Below are positions 7,864 through 15,612 of a DNA stretch of 41,486 bases, one piece after another. Within the stretch, counting starts at the first letter, position 1, and the number at the start of each line of letters is the position of its first letter. Source of the DNA: Paraburkholderia ribeironis (lineage in GTDB: Bacteria; Pseudomonadota; Gammaproteobacteria; Burkholderiales; Burkholderiaceae). The stretch covers positions 1 through 41,486 of the forward strand of contig NZ_CYGX02000077.1 in assembly GCF_900019265.1 (NCBI RefSeq), in the 5' to 3' direction. The position numbers and the translations under genes were made by a program. The notes beneath the pieces were generated by a model, which had not been told where the DNA came from, made no database searches, and saw nothing but the letters and a program-made list of their open reading frames with translations.

Positions 7864-7910
7864 CACGCCGCGACTCACGTGACCGAAGTAACGATTATCC
7901 GCGCGGCGTG
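7864..7910 (-). promoter_or_regulatory. Inverted repeat in the lepB-rnc leader, possible RNase III autoregulation site
   Basis: CACGCCGCG (7864-7872) and CGCGGCGTG (7902-7910) are perfect nine-base inverted copies separated by 29 bases. A competing five-base hairpin, GCGTG-ATAA-CACGC, lies at 7855-7868. The element is 105 bases before the rnc start in a 174-base spacer. RNase III of E. coli cleaves a stem-loop in its own leader, so a similar role is plausible here, by analogy only. Confidence 0.4.
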
Positions 7911-7933
7911 TGATGCAATCAGCGCACACGAAC

Positions 7934-8827
7934 TCACTTGAATGAGCCGACGCGTCGTAGGTCGCTGAAGTTCATCCAGATAAAAAATGCGCGGCCGACG
8001 ATATTGCCGTCAGGCACGAAACCCCAGTAGCGGCTATCCGCACTGTTGTCGCGGTTGTCGCCCATCATGAAGTAATTGCCAGGCGGCACTTTACAAATCA
8101 CGCCACGCGCGTTGTACGTGCAGTTGTCGCGATACGGAAAATCTTCGGCGCCGACGATGAACGGCGGCACGGCGGGGTTGTTCAGAATCGCGTTCTTGTG
8201 GCCGCTGATATCCTGTACGAACTGTTTCGCGTAACCGAGGCGCTCTTCGTCGAGGTAATCGGGCAGCGGCGTTTCCGGCACCGGCTTGCCGTTGACCGTG
8301 AGCTTCTTGTCCTGATACTCGACAACGTCGCCCGGCAGGCCGATCACGCGCTTGATGTAGTCGACCGACTCGTCTTTCGGGTAACGGAACACCACCACGT
8401 CGCCCCGTGAAGGCTGCCGGCCCTGGGTGATCTTCGTATTGGTGATCGGCAGGCGGATGCCGTACTCGAATTTATTGACGAGGATGAAGTCGCCCACCAG
8501 CAGTGTCGGCACCATCGAACCCGAAGGAATCTTGAATGGCTCGACCACGAACGAGCGCACCACGAACACCACCAGAATCACCGGAAAGAAGCTCGCCGAA
8601 TACTCGAGCCACCACGGTTGACGCAGCTTGTCGTCACGCAGCCGCGCACGCGTTTGCGCTGCGTTCTCATCGGCGAAACGTTCACCGATGCGCGCCTGCT
8701 GACGGTCGAACTCCGCGACCGCGGCCTCCGCCGCGCGGCGCCGTTTCGGCAGGAAAACCAGTTTATCCGCGACCCATGCGACGCCCGTCACAACGACGAG
8801 CACAAAAAGAATCAGCGCAAAATTCAT
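7934..8827 (-). CDS. lepB: Signal peptidase I LepB
   Basis: A 297-residue inner-membrane serine protease that removes signal peptides from Sec and Tat substrates. An N-terminal membrane helix (about 2-20) and a second one (about 80-95) anchor the periplasmic domain. Box B PSGSMVPTL supplies nucleophile S104; box D YIKRVIGLPGD supplies the general base K159; box E GDNRDNSADSRYWG is complete. The fold starts with RSFVVEPFKIPS. The gene is 18 bases after lepA, the classic lepA-lepB pair, and precedes rnc. Confidence 0.97.
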   Translation of the reverse strand: MNFALILFVLVVVTGVAWVADKLVFLPKRRRAAEAAVAEFDRQQARIGERFADENAAQTRARLRDDKLRQPWWLEYSASFFPVILVVFVVRSFVVEPFKIPSGSMVPTLLVGDFILVNKFEYGIRLPITNTKITQGRQPSRGDVVVFRYPKDESVDYIKRVIGLPGDVVEYQDKKLTVNGKPVPETPLPDYLDEERLGYAKQFVQDISGHKNAILNNPAVPPFIVGAEDFPYRDNCTYNARGVICKVPPGNYFMMGDNRDNSADSRYWGFVPDGNIVGRAFFIWMNFSDLRRVGSFK

Positions 8828-8845
8828 AGGGTTCCGTTATTCAAC

Positions 8846-10639
8846 TTATTTGTCTTCGACACGCAGGATCGCGAGGAAAGCTTCTTGCGGAATCTCGACC
8901 GAGCCCACCTGCTTCATTCGCTTCTTGCCTGCCTTCTGCTTTTCCAGCAGCTTCTTCTTACGCGAAATGTCACCGCCGTAGCATTTTGCCAGCACGTTCT
9001 TACGCAACGCTTTAATGTTTTCACGCGCAATAATGTTCGAGCCGATGGTGGCCTGAATCGCCACATCGTACATTTGTCGCGGAATCAGCTCGCGCATTTT
9101 CGCCGCCACTTCGCGGCCGCGATACTGGCTTTGCGAACGGTGCACGATGACCGACAGCGCGTCCACCTTGTCGCCGTTGATCAGCATGTCGACCTTCACG
9201 ACGTCGGACGCGCGATATTCCTTGAACTCGTAGTCCATCGACGCATAGCCGCGCGAGATCGACTTCAGACGATCGAAGAAGTCGAGCACGACTTCGCCCA
9301 TCGGAATTTCATAGGTCAACTGCACCTGACGGCCGTGGTACTGCATGTTGACCTGCGTGCCGCGCTTCTGCGTACACAGCGTGATCACCGAGCCGACGTA
9401 GTCTTGCGGCATATAGAGATTCACGGTGACGATCGGCTCGCGCACTTCTTCGATCTTCGATGGCTCCGGCATCTTGGCCGGATTCTCGACCATGATGGTC
9501 GTGCCGTCGCGCTGCAGGACTTCGTACACCACGGTCGGCGCCGTGGTGATCAGGTCCATGTCGAACTCGCGCTCCAGACGTTCCTGCACGATCTCCATAT
9601 GCAGCAGACCGAGGAAGCCGCAACGGAAACCGAAACCGAGCGCCTGCGAAACTTCCGGCTCGTATTGTAGCGACGCGTCGTTCAGCTTGAGCTTTTCGAG
9701 CGAGTCGCGCAGCGCGTCGTACTGGTTCGCTTCGACCGGATAGAGACCCGCGAACACCTGCGGCTTCACTTCCTTGAAACCGGGCAGCGGCTCAGGGGCC
9801 GGACGGTTCACCAGCATGACAGTGTCGCCCACCTTCGCCGCGGCCAATTCCTTGATGCCGGCGATGATGAAACCCACCTGCCCCGCCGACAACGACTCCA
9901 GATTCTTCGACTTCGGCGTGAACACACCGATATGCTCGACCGGGTACTGCGCGGCGGTCGCCATCAGGCGGATCTTGTCCTTCGGACGCAGCGTGCCGTT
10001 GACGATGCGCACCAGCATCACCACGCCCACGTAGTTGTCGAACCACGAGTCGATGATCAGCGCCTGCAGCGGCGCTTCAGGATCGCCCTTCGGCGGCGGC
10101 ACTTTCGCGATCAACGCTTCGAGCACGTCTTCGACGCCCAAGCCGGTCTTCGCGCTGCAACGCGTAGCGTCGGTTGCGTCAATGCCGATTACGTCCTCGA
10201 TTTCGGCAATCGCGTTCTCGGGGTTCGCCGCCGGCAAGTCAATCTTGTTGAGCACCGGAATCACGTCGACGCCGAGTTCGATCGCCGTGTAGCAGTTGGC
10301 GACGGTCTGCGCCTCCACGCCCTGGCTCGCGTCGACCACCAGCAGCGCGCCCTCGCATGCGGACAGCGAGCGGCTGACTTCATACGAGAAGTCGACGTGG
10401 CCCGGCGTGTCGATCATGTTCAGGTTGTAGACCTGGCCGTCGCGGGCGCGGTATGTCAGTGCAGCGGTTTGTGCCTTGATGGTGATGCCGCGCTCGCGCT
10501 CGAGATCCATCGAGTCGAGGACCTGGGATTCCATCTCGCGGTCGGACAGGCCGCCGCAGATCTGGATGATGCGATCGGCGAGCGTCGACTTGCCATGGTC
10601 GATGTGCGCAATGATCGAGAAGTTACGAATATGATCCAT
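8846..10639 (-). CDS. lepA: Elongation factor 4 (LepA), ribosome back-translocating GTPase
   Basis: A 597-residue translational GTPase. It starts MDHIRNFSIIAHIDHGKS with the P-loop at 11-18, followed by DTPGHVDF, and NKIDLP for G4. The EF-G-like domains and the LepA-specific C-terminal domain end in GKKRMKQVGSVEIPQEAF, matching the family in length and end. The protein binds ribosomes and is associated with initiation or back-translocation; knock-outs are usually viable. An intrinsic terminator sits only 16 bases upstream of the start codon, so expression probably depends on read-through. Confidence 0.98.
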   Translation of the reverse strand: MDHIRNFSIIAHIDHGKSTLADRIIQICGGLSDREMESQVLDSMDLERERGITIKAQTAALTYRARDGQVYNLNMIDTPGHVDFSYEVSRSLSACEGALLVVDASQGVEAQTVANCYTAIELGVDVIPVLNKIDLPAANPENAIAEIEDVIGIDATDATRCSAKTGLGVEDVLEALIAKVPPPKGDPEAPLQALIIDSWFDNYVGVVMLVRIVNGTLRPKDKIRLMATAAQYPVEHIGVFTPKSKNLESLSAGQVGFIIAGIKELAAAKVGDTVMLVNRPAPEPLPGFKEVKPQVFAGLYPVEANQYDALRDSLEKLKLNDASLQYEPEVSQALGFGFRCGFLGLLHMEIVQERLEREFDMDLITTAPTVVYEVLQRDGTTIMVENPAKMPEPSKIEEVREPIVTVNLYMPQDYVGSVITLCTQKRGTQVNMQYHGRQVQLTYEIPMGEVVLDFFDRLKSISRGYASMDYEFKEYRASDVVKVDMLINGDKVDALSVIVHRSQSQYRGREVAAKMRELIPRQMYDVAIQATIGSNIIARENIKALRKNVLAKCYGGDISRKKKLLEKQKAGKKRMKQVGSVEIPQEAFLAILRVEDK

Positions 10640-10655
10640 TCAGTGCCGATCAAGC

Positions 10656-10692
10656 AAAAAAGGCGCGCTCGGACAATAGCGGAGCACGCCTT
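10656..10692 (-). terminator. Terminator/attenuator immediately upstream of lepA
   Basis: On the minus strand AAGGCGTGCTC and GAGCGCGCCTT form an 11-base-pair stem (one G-T pair) with an 11-base loop, followed by six Ts. It lies 150 bases after the glutaredoxin-like gene and 16 bases before the lepA ATG. It could end the sigma-E operon transcript, or act as an attenuator in a lepA leader. Confidence 0.8.
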
Positions 10693-10842
10693 GTAAGTAG
10701 GTGAAAAACCTATCTATTTTAGCCGAAAAGGCTATCGCCCGGCGCATCTTGCGAAGCTCCGGCGGAAAAGACGGCTCGGGAAAGGCATGCAAGCCGGTAG
10801 GAATGACGCGCGTTTGCACGCCGTGTGAGCCCCCGGATAATC

Positions 10843-11106
10843 TCAGGATGCCGCGGCCACACGTGCGGCCAGCGCGGCCCGCACGCACGCGACGTCGAGA
10901 TGATAGTGGCACAGCTCGACACCGTCGCAGACCAGAACCGGCACCCGTTCGTTGTACCGTGCTTCCAGCAACGGATCGTGGTCGACGTCGACCACCACGA
11001 CCTGCGCGCCGAACTCGGCCAGCAACGGCTCGAGCGCGGCGCGCATGTCTTCGCACAGGTGGCACCACGCTCGCCCGTAGAGCGTGAGCGGCGCCGTGGT
11101 GATCAT
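10843..11106 (-). CDS. Glutaredoxin-like (thioredoxin-fold) small protein
   Basis: An 87-residue protein of the short glutaredoxin-like family (DUF836 type). It has the redox motif WCHLC (C15 and C18), the RVPVLVCDG segment with the cis-proline, and a compact alpha/beta fold. Its substrate is unknown. Its start overlaps the mucD stop by four bases (ATGA), so it is the last member of the rpoE-rseA-rseB-mucD operon. That placement suggests a thiol role in envelope stress, although the protein has no signal peptide and should be cytoplasmic. Confidence 0.85.
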   Translation of the reverse strand: MITTAPLTLYGRAWCHLCEDMRAALEPLLAEFGAQVVVVDVDHDPLLEARYNERVPVLVCDGVELCHYHLDVACVRAALAARVAAAS

Positions 11107-12617
11107 TTCTGCGTGCTACGCGGGCGGACCGGCACGAATTGCGTGTTCTCGCCACGACGCACCAGCAGCGCGACCATCTTCTGCGAGTCGAGATGCGAGG
11201 TCAGTTCGTCGAACTGCTTGGCGCTCGTGATGTCCGTATCGCCCACGCGCAGGACGATGTCACCCTTCTGCAGCCCCACGCGCGCCGCCGGACCATCCGC
11301 CGCGTCGATCTGCACGCCGTTGTGGAGCTTGAGCGCCTTCAACTGATCGGCCGGGATGTCGCTGACCGCAAGACCCAGCGCGTTGGTCGCGCGCTGCTTC
11401 GGTGCCTGTGGCTTCTTCAGATCCGCCTTGGCGGTCTTGTCCGGCTGCATCTCGGCGATCGTGACCGGCAGGTCGTGCGTTTGACCCTTGCGCCAGATCG
11501 TGATCGTCGACTTGGTGCCCGGCTTCGTATCGCCGACCATGCGCGGCAAGTCGGTTGCGGTGTCGACCGAATGACCGTTGAACTTCAGGATGATGTCGCC
11601 CGGCTGCACGCCGGCTTTATCCGCCGGGCCACCCGGTTCGACGCTGCTGACCAGCGCGCCCTGCGCCTTCTGCAGACCGAGCGAATCGGCGACATCTTTA
11701 GTGACTTCGCCGATCGCCACCGCGATCCGGCCGCGCACAACCTTGCCAGAGGCCTTCAGCTGATCGGCCACGCGCATCGCCTCGTCGATCGGAATCGCGA
11801 ACGAGATGCCCATGAAACCGCCGGTGCGGCTGTAGATCTGCGAGTTGATGCCGATCACCTCGCCCTGCATGTTGATCAACGGACCGCCCGAATTGCCCGG
11901 ATTGACAGCGACGTCCGTCTGGATGAACGGCAGATAGTCGCCGGTGTCGCGCCCCTTGGCGCTGACGATGCCCGCCGTCACCGTATTTTCGAGACCGAAC
12001 GGCGAACCGATCGCGACCACCCACTCGCCGACGCGCACCTTGTTCGAGTCGCCGATCGTGATGGTCGGCAGGTTGGCAGCGCTGATCTTCACGACAGCGA
12101 CGTCGGTCCGCTCGTCGACGCCGATCAGCTTCGCCTTGAATTCGCGCTTGTCGGTCAGCGTGACGTAGATCGTGTCCGCGTCGTCGATGACGTGAGCGTT
12201 GGTCATCACGTAACCGTCCGCCGACATGATGAAGCCCGATCCGACACCGCTGTTCTGTTCCGGATCGTTGCTGTCCGGCGCCTCCTGGCTGCCGCCACTG
12301 CCGCCGCCGTTGTCACCGCCACGCGGCGAACCGGGCGGCGATTGAGGCGACTGCGGCAATGGAATGCCGAAGAAGCGGCGGAAGAACTCCGACATGTCGC
12401 CGTCGTCCATACCCGGCGGCAAGCCGCCGCGAGCACTGTTGTTCGACGCGCGGGTAGTTGTGCGAATGTTGACGACCGCCGGGCCGACCTTGTCGACCAG
12501 ATCAGTGAAGTCAGGCAGATTGGCGGCGGGAGCCGCTGATGCCGTATGCGGTACGAGCGGCAAACACGCCGCTACCACCGCGGCCGCGAGGAATTTGCGC
12601 ACCGAGAAAGTCGTCAT
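11103..12617 (-). CDS. mucD: Periplasmic serine endoprotease of the Do/MucD family
   Basis: A 504-residue HtrA-type protease and chaperone that degrades misfolded envelope proteins. The signal peptide is about 1-29, ending TASAAPAAN. The trypsin-like domain has H142 (NAHVID), D172 (RTDVAVVKI) and S243 (GNSGGPL). Two PDZ domains follow, with the GDIILKFNG and GDIVLRVGD motifs. A Gly/Ser/Pro-rich, probably flexible loop covers about 85-125. It sits downstream of rpoE-rseA-rseB as in the Pseudomonas algU-mucABD operon, hence the name MucD; DegP would be an equivalent label. Confidence 0.95.
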   Translation of the reverse strand: MTTFSVRKFLAAAVVAACLPLVPHTASAAPAANLPDFTDLVDKVGPAVVNIRTTTRASNNSARGGLPPGMDDGDMSEFFRRFFGIPLPQSPQSPPGSPRGGDNGGGSGGSQEAPDSNDPEQNSGVGSGFIMSADGYVMTNAHVIDDADTIYVTLTDKREFKAKLIGVDERTDVAVVKISAANLPTITIGDSNKVRVGEWVVAIGSPFGLENTVTAGIVSAKGRDTGDYLPFIQTDVAVNPGNSGGPLINMQGEVIGINSQIYSRTGGFMGISFAIPIDEAMRVADQLKASGKVVRGRIAVAIGEVTKDVADSLGLQKAQGALVSSVEPGGPADKAGVQPGDIILKFNGHSVDTATDLPRMVGDTKPGTKSTITIWRKGQTHDLPVTIAEMQPDKTAKADLKKPQAPKQRATNALGLAVSDIPADQLKALKLHNGVQIDAADGPAARVGLQKGDIVLRVGDTDITSAKQFDELTSHLDSQKMVALLVRRGENTQFVPVRPRSTQK

Positions 12618-12651
12618 ATCGTTGCAAGCCGAGGAATCAGGATTCGGGGGG

Positions 12652-13695
12652 TTACTTCGGAGATTTGTATTCTATGGCAGCCGCAAATTGCTGCAATGTG
12701 GTCTGGGGCACTTCACCCAGCAGGGTAATCCAGAAGTCGCCCCGGCGCTTCACGAGCACATGCGTGGCCCCACTGCTACCCGCACCTTCCTTGCGTGTGT
12801 TGTTCTCGGTTGGCTCGACGAACACCGAAATGGCCGCAAGGCCGTCGGAGAACACCGCCTGGTCAACCGGAATGGTGGGTTGGCCCGCTTCACGCGCTGC
12901 CATCGGACGGCGCAACTGACGAATCATGTGGAAGCCCGGCACCGCTGGCGTGATCTGCCAGCCGTGCGCGGCCATGTCGACCGGCTCGACCGGAGGGCGC
13001 ACCACGGTCCACCCCGAAGTATTACGAATGCCGTTGACGATGGCCGCCTTGTCGACCGGCACGCCGATGCGGACCTGCGAAAACGACAGCTGTTCGAGCA
13101 CCTGGCCGTTCGGGTCGAGGGTCTGCGCGCGCAGCAGCAAGCCCGTCTTCTTGTCGGCCCACAGCTTGTAGGCAAAGCGGTAGGCGTCTTTCGGATCGAG
13201 TTCGATCACGTGACTATCGACACCCGCGACGCGGTCTTCGCCGAGCAGTTTGGGCTCGTAGACGGACAGCACCTGCTCGCCACTGACCGCCAGCAGTGCC
13301 GGAAAAGCGTCTTTGTTCTGGCGCTTCTCGACCACACACAGACGCCGCTCCGGCACGAACGTGTAGAGGTCGTCGTTATGACGCAGCATCTTGCGTGGCT
13401 TGCCGTCGAGACTTTCGAGCTGCTCGAATTCGCCATCGGTATGGGTCGCGTAGTGCGCGATGCGCGACGTCTGCACAAAATTGCCGCGCTGATAGACGAA
13501 CGCGCCCTCATAGTTTTGCTGCTGGGCAGCCTGATGGATGCGATCGAGCAGATCCGCGGCCGTGCGATGCGCGACGATCGGATCGTCGGTTTGCGCAAAG
13601 ACCCGCGGTGTAGCGGACAACAATACAGCTGCGCAGAACAGAAATGCCGGCAGCCGCCCCCAGATAGTCGTTTTATTCAACCGCGGAGTCTGCAT
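12652..13695 (-). CDS. rseB: Sigma-E regulatory protein RseB/MucB
   Basis: A 347-residue periplasmic protein that binds RseA and shields it from DegS-type cleavage, sensing mislocalised lipoproteins or LPS. A signal peptide ends near AFLFCAAVLLSATPRVFAQ. The LolA-like N-terminal domain (ADLLDRIHQAAQQQNYEGAF) and the smaller C-terminal domain (WITLLGEVP near the end) are recognisable. ATG 13695 is used; a TTG one codon earlier is also in frame. It begins four bases after the rseA stop, so translation is probably coupled. Confidence 0.93.
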   Translation of the reverse strand: MQTPRLNKTTIWGRLPAFLFCAAVLLSATPRVFAQTDDPIVAHRTAADLLDRIHQAAQQQNYEGAFVYQRGNFVQTSRIAHYATHTDGEFEQLESLDGKPRKMLRHNDDLYTFVPERRLCVVEKRQNKDAFPALLAVSGEQVLSVYEPKLLGEDRVAGVDSHVIELDPKDAYRFAYKLWADKKTGLLLRAQTLDPNGQVLEQLSFSQVRIGVPVDKAAIVNGIRNTSGWTVVRPPVEPVDMAAHGWQITPAVPGFHMIRQLRRPMAAREAGQPTIPVDQAVFSDGLAAISVFVEPTENNTRKEGAGSSGATHVLVKRRGDFWITLLGEVPQTTLQQFAAAIEYKSPK

Positions 13696-13699
13696 CAAA

Positions 13700-14329
13700 C
13701 TAGTGGCCTTGCGTAGAGACTGAGGCAGCGCGAATCACCGGCATGGAGCCCGCCATGACCGGTTGTTGCGCGAATTGCTGATGAGCTTCCAGATATTGAT
13801 CGAGACTTGCGTCACGGATGATGTTGGCGTCCTGCGCGATCGGCTGGGCCGTTGCCCCCGGCACCGGCGCCATCGCCACGCGCTGCACCGTGTCGCCACT
13901 CGACTGGAGCGACGCGATCTGCGCGCCCGGACCGCCCGGCACGCCTTGCAATTGCGGCACCACGATCCATGTCAACGTAGCCGCGGCGGCAGCCACCGCA
14001 AAGGCCGGCACGACGCGGCGGCGCAGCGCCAGCAGACGGCGCGCAACCGGCATCGCGGCAGGCGCCAGCACATGCGGCTCGTTTTCGAAGCGTGCTGCGA
14101 AACCGCGCAGAAATGCGCTGCTCGCCGCCGGCTTGATCGCCAGTTCGTCGGAACGCAATGCGTCACCGATCAGGTGATAGCTGGACCAGGCGGCGCGCTC
14201 TTCGCCGTCCAGCCCGGCAACCAGCGCGTCCAGATTCAGATGCTCTTCGCCGAACAGCTCGCCGTCGACAAGTGCGGACAGCCGCTCACCGCGCGGACTG
14301 GCTTGCGATTGCATCGAGACCGACCCCAT
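13700..14329 (-). CDS. rseA: Anti-sigma-E factor RseA/MucA
   Basis: A 209-residue single-pass inner-membrane protein whose cytoplasmic N-terminus binds the sigma factor. The RseA N-domain reads RLSALVDGELFGEEHLN and AAWSSYHLIGDALRS. The transmembrane segment is the AFAVAAAAATLTWIVV stretch, and the periplasmic part is Gln/Ala-rich. Three or four in-frame Met codons are possible. ATG 14329 is chosen because GGGGAG (minus strand of 14334-14339) lies four bases ahead; starts at 14341 and 14368 have poorer sites. It lies between rpoE (upstream) and rseB. Confidence 0.92.
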   Translation of the reverse strand: MGSVSMQSQASPRGERLSALVDGELFGEEHLNLDALVAGLDGEERAAWSSYHLIGDALRSDELAIKPAASSAFLRGFAARFENEPHVLAPAAMPVARRLLALRRRVVPAFAVAAAAATLTWIVVPQLQGVPGGPGAQIASLQSSGDTVQRVAMAPVPGATAQPIAQDANIIRDASLDQYLEAHQQFAQQPVMAGSMPVIRAASVSTQGH

Positions 14330-14412
14330 GATGCTCCCCATCTTACAAATACCCCGTAGTGACACCACTAATCCAGATATTGCATCCGTGCCCCAGTTGG
14401 CCGGCCGGGAAT

Positions 14413-15012
14413 TTACCAGCGCTTGCCTTCGGGTGTGTCAAGCAATGGACGCAATTTTGCCGCAATGGCTTCGCGAGCGCGGAAAATTCGTGATCTGACG
14501 GTGCCGATCGGGCAACCCATCATCTCTGCAATTTCCTCGTAGCTCAAACCTTCAATTTCACGAAGAGTAATGGCGGTGCGCAACTCTTCCGGTAAAACCG
14601 CCATCGCAGCATTGACCGTCTCGGCGATCTGCTTGCTCATCAACATCGACTCAGGCGTGTTGATATCCCTTAGTTGGTCGGCGTCCGAGAAAGTTTCAGC
14701 TTCTTCAGCATCTGCTTCGGTCGAGGTCGGCGCGCGCCGGCCCTGGGTGGCAAGGTAATTCTTCGCGGTGTTGACCGCAATCCGGTACAACCACGTATAG
14801 AAGGCCGATTCCCCGCGAAACTGCGGCAAAGCCCGGTATGCCTTGATGAAGGCGTCCTGTGCGACGTCTTCCACTTCGGCCGGGTCCCGCACGAGGCGCG
14901 AGATCAGCCGGAGAATCTTGCGGTGGTATTTTGAGACCAGAAGCTCGAACGCGGCCTTGTCGCCCTTCTGGACGCGTTCGACCAGTACCTGATCAATCTC
15001 TTTTTCGCTCAC
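14413..15012 (-). CDS. rpoE: RNA polymerase sigma-E factor RpoE/AlgU
   Basis: A 199-residue ECF sigma factor. Region 2 contains DVAQDAFIKAYRALPQFRGE and the -10 recognition segment FYTWLYRIAVNTAKNYL; region 4 contains LPEELRTAITLREIEGLSYEEIAEMMGCP with the helix-turn-helix. It directs RNA polymerase to envelope-stress promoters and is held by RseA, encoded next. Start codon is GTG 15012. The length and the ending (AAKLRPLLDTPEGKRW) match beta-proteobacterial RpoE. Confidence 0.97.
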   Translation of the reverse strand: MSEKEIDQVLVERVQKGDKAAFELLVSKYHRKILRLISRLVRDPAEVEDVAQDAFIKAYRALPQFRGESAFYTWLYRIAVNTAKNYLATQGRRAPTSTEADAEEAETFSDADQLRDINTPESMLMSKQIAETVNAAMAVLPEELRTAITLREIEGLSYEEIAEMMGCPIGTVRSRIFRAREAIAAKLRPLLDTPEGKRW

Positions 15013-15052
15013 CTGATAAATCCGTTAACTATAGGGCGCATGACGGGGGACC

Positions 15053-15058
15053 ATTGTA
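15053..15058 (-). promoter_or_regulatory. Candidate -10 box upstream of rpoE
   Basis: The minus strand reads TACAAT, 40 bases before the rpoE GTG. The sequence 17 bases further up (AACGTG) is a weak -35. I found no clear sigma-E autoregulatory promoter (GGAACTT and TCTGA at normal spacing) in the 100-base gap. The rpoE operon could also be reached by read-through from fabF. Confidence 0.3.
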
Positions 15059-15112
15059 GCGTCCCCATCAGAGGGCACGTTACTCCGGAAACAGCGGTTA
15101 CAGTCGTTACAG

Positions 15113-15598
15113 TCAGGCGCCGGCGGCGCGCCGGCCGAGCACCGACAGTGCCCGGAAGGCGGATCGCGGAAGTGCGTCGGCAGCCAGCAATAACGTGCGC
15201 GCACGCCCCTCTGCCGGCCTGAGCGCGAGGACCAGCAAACGGTCACTCCACTGCGAACAGCCAACAATGCGTCCCTGTGCCACCAGGGTGCCTGTTCGGC
15301 CCCAGACGGATAGCTCGCCCGCCCCGATCCGCAGCGCGAGCGGCTGCGAACGCTCATGCCTTAGCGCGCAAAGCGCGAGCAGCGCCGCTACGGCGAGCGT
15401 CAGCGGCACGGCCTGCCCGGCGCCCAGGTGCGACGCGAGGCAGCTGTAGACGGCCACGGTTGCCGTCAGCATGCAAACTCCCAATGCAACGCGCATGGAG
15501 ACGGAGCAGTGCAGCGCAATCCGCTGCGCCGCTCCGTCGGGCATGGCCGATTCTTGGGAGAGTGCCGGCAAAGCCGGCGTCGTCGACTGGCGCGTCAC
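15113..15598 (-). CDS. YgfX/CptA-like inner-membrane protein
   Basis: A 161-residue protein with two predicted membrane helices (about 36-58 and 64-80) followed by a soluble, beta-rich part. The segment TLLLAADALPRSAFRALSVLGRR matches the WLAADSM...W..LRR end of E. coli YgfX, whose topology is also the same. E. coli YgfX (CptA) has been reported to disturb the MreB/FtsZ cytoskeleton and is paired with SdhE; no sdhE is visible here. The start is GTG 15598, or possibly ATG 15544, which would drop an 18-residue polar leader. It lies between fabF and rpoE on the same strand. The similarity is remote and the function is inferred. Confidence 0.65.
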   Translation of the reverse strand: MTRQSTTPALPALSQESAMPDGAAQRIALHCSVSMRVALGVCMLTATVAVYSCLASHLGAGQAVPLTLAVAALLALCALRHERSQPLALRIGAGELSVWGRTGTLVAQGRIVGCSQWSDRLLVLALRPAEGRARTLLLAADALPRSAFRALSVLGRRAAGA

Positions 15599-15612
15599 CC
15601 GCTAGCAGGCGA

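Noticed and set aside
7687..7929. An 80-codon minus-strand frame in the lepB-rnc gap
   Set aside because: It overlaps the rnc start in another frame and has no ribosome binding site or family resemblance.
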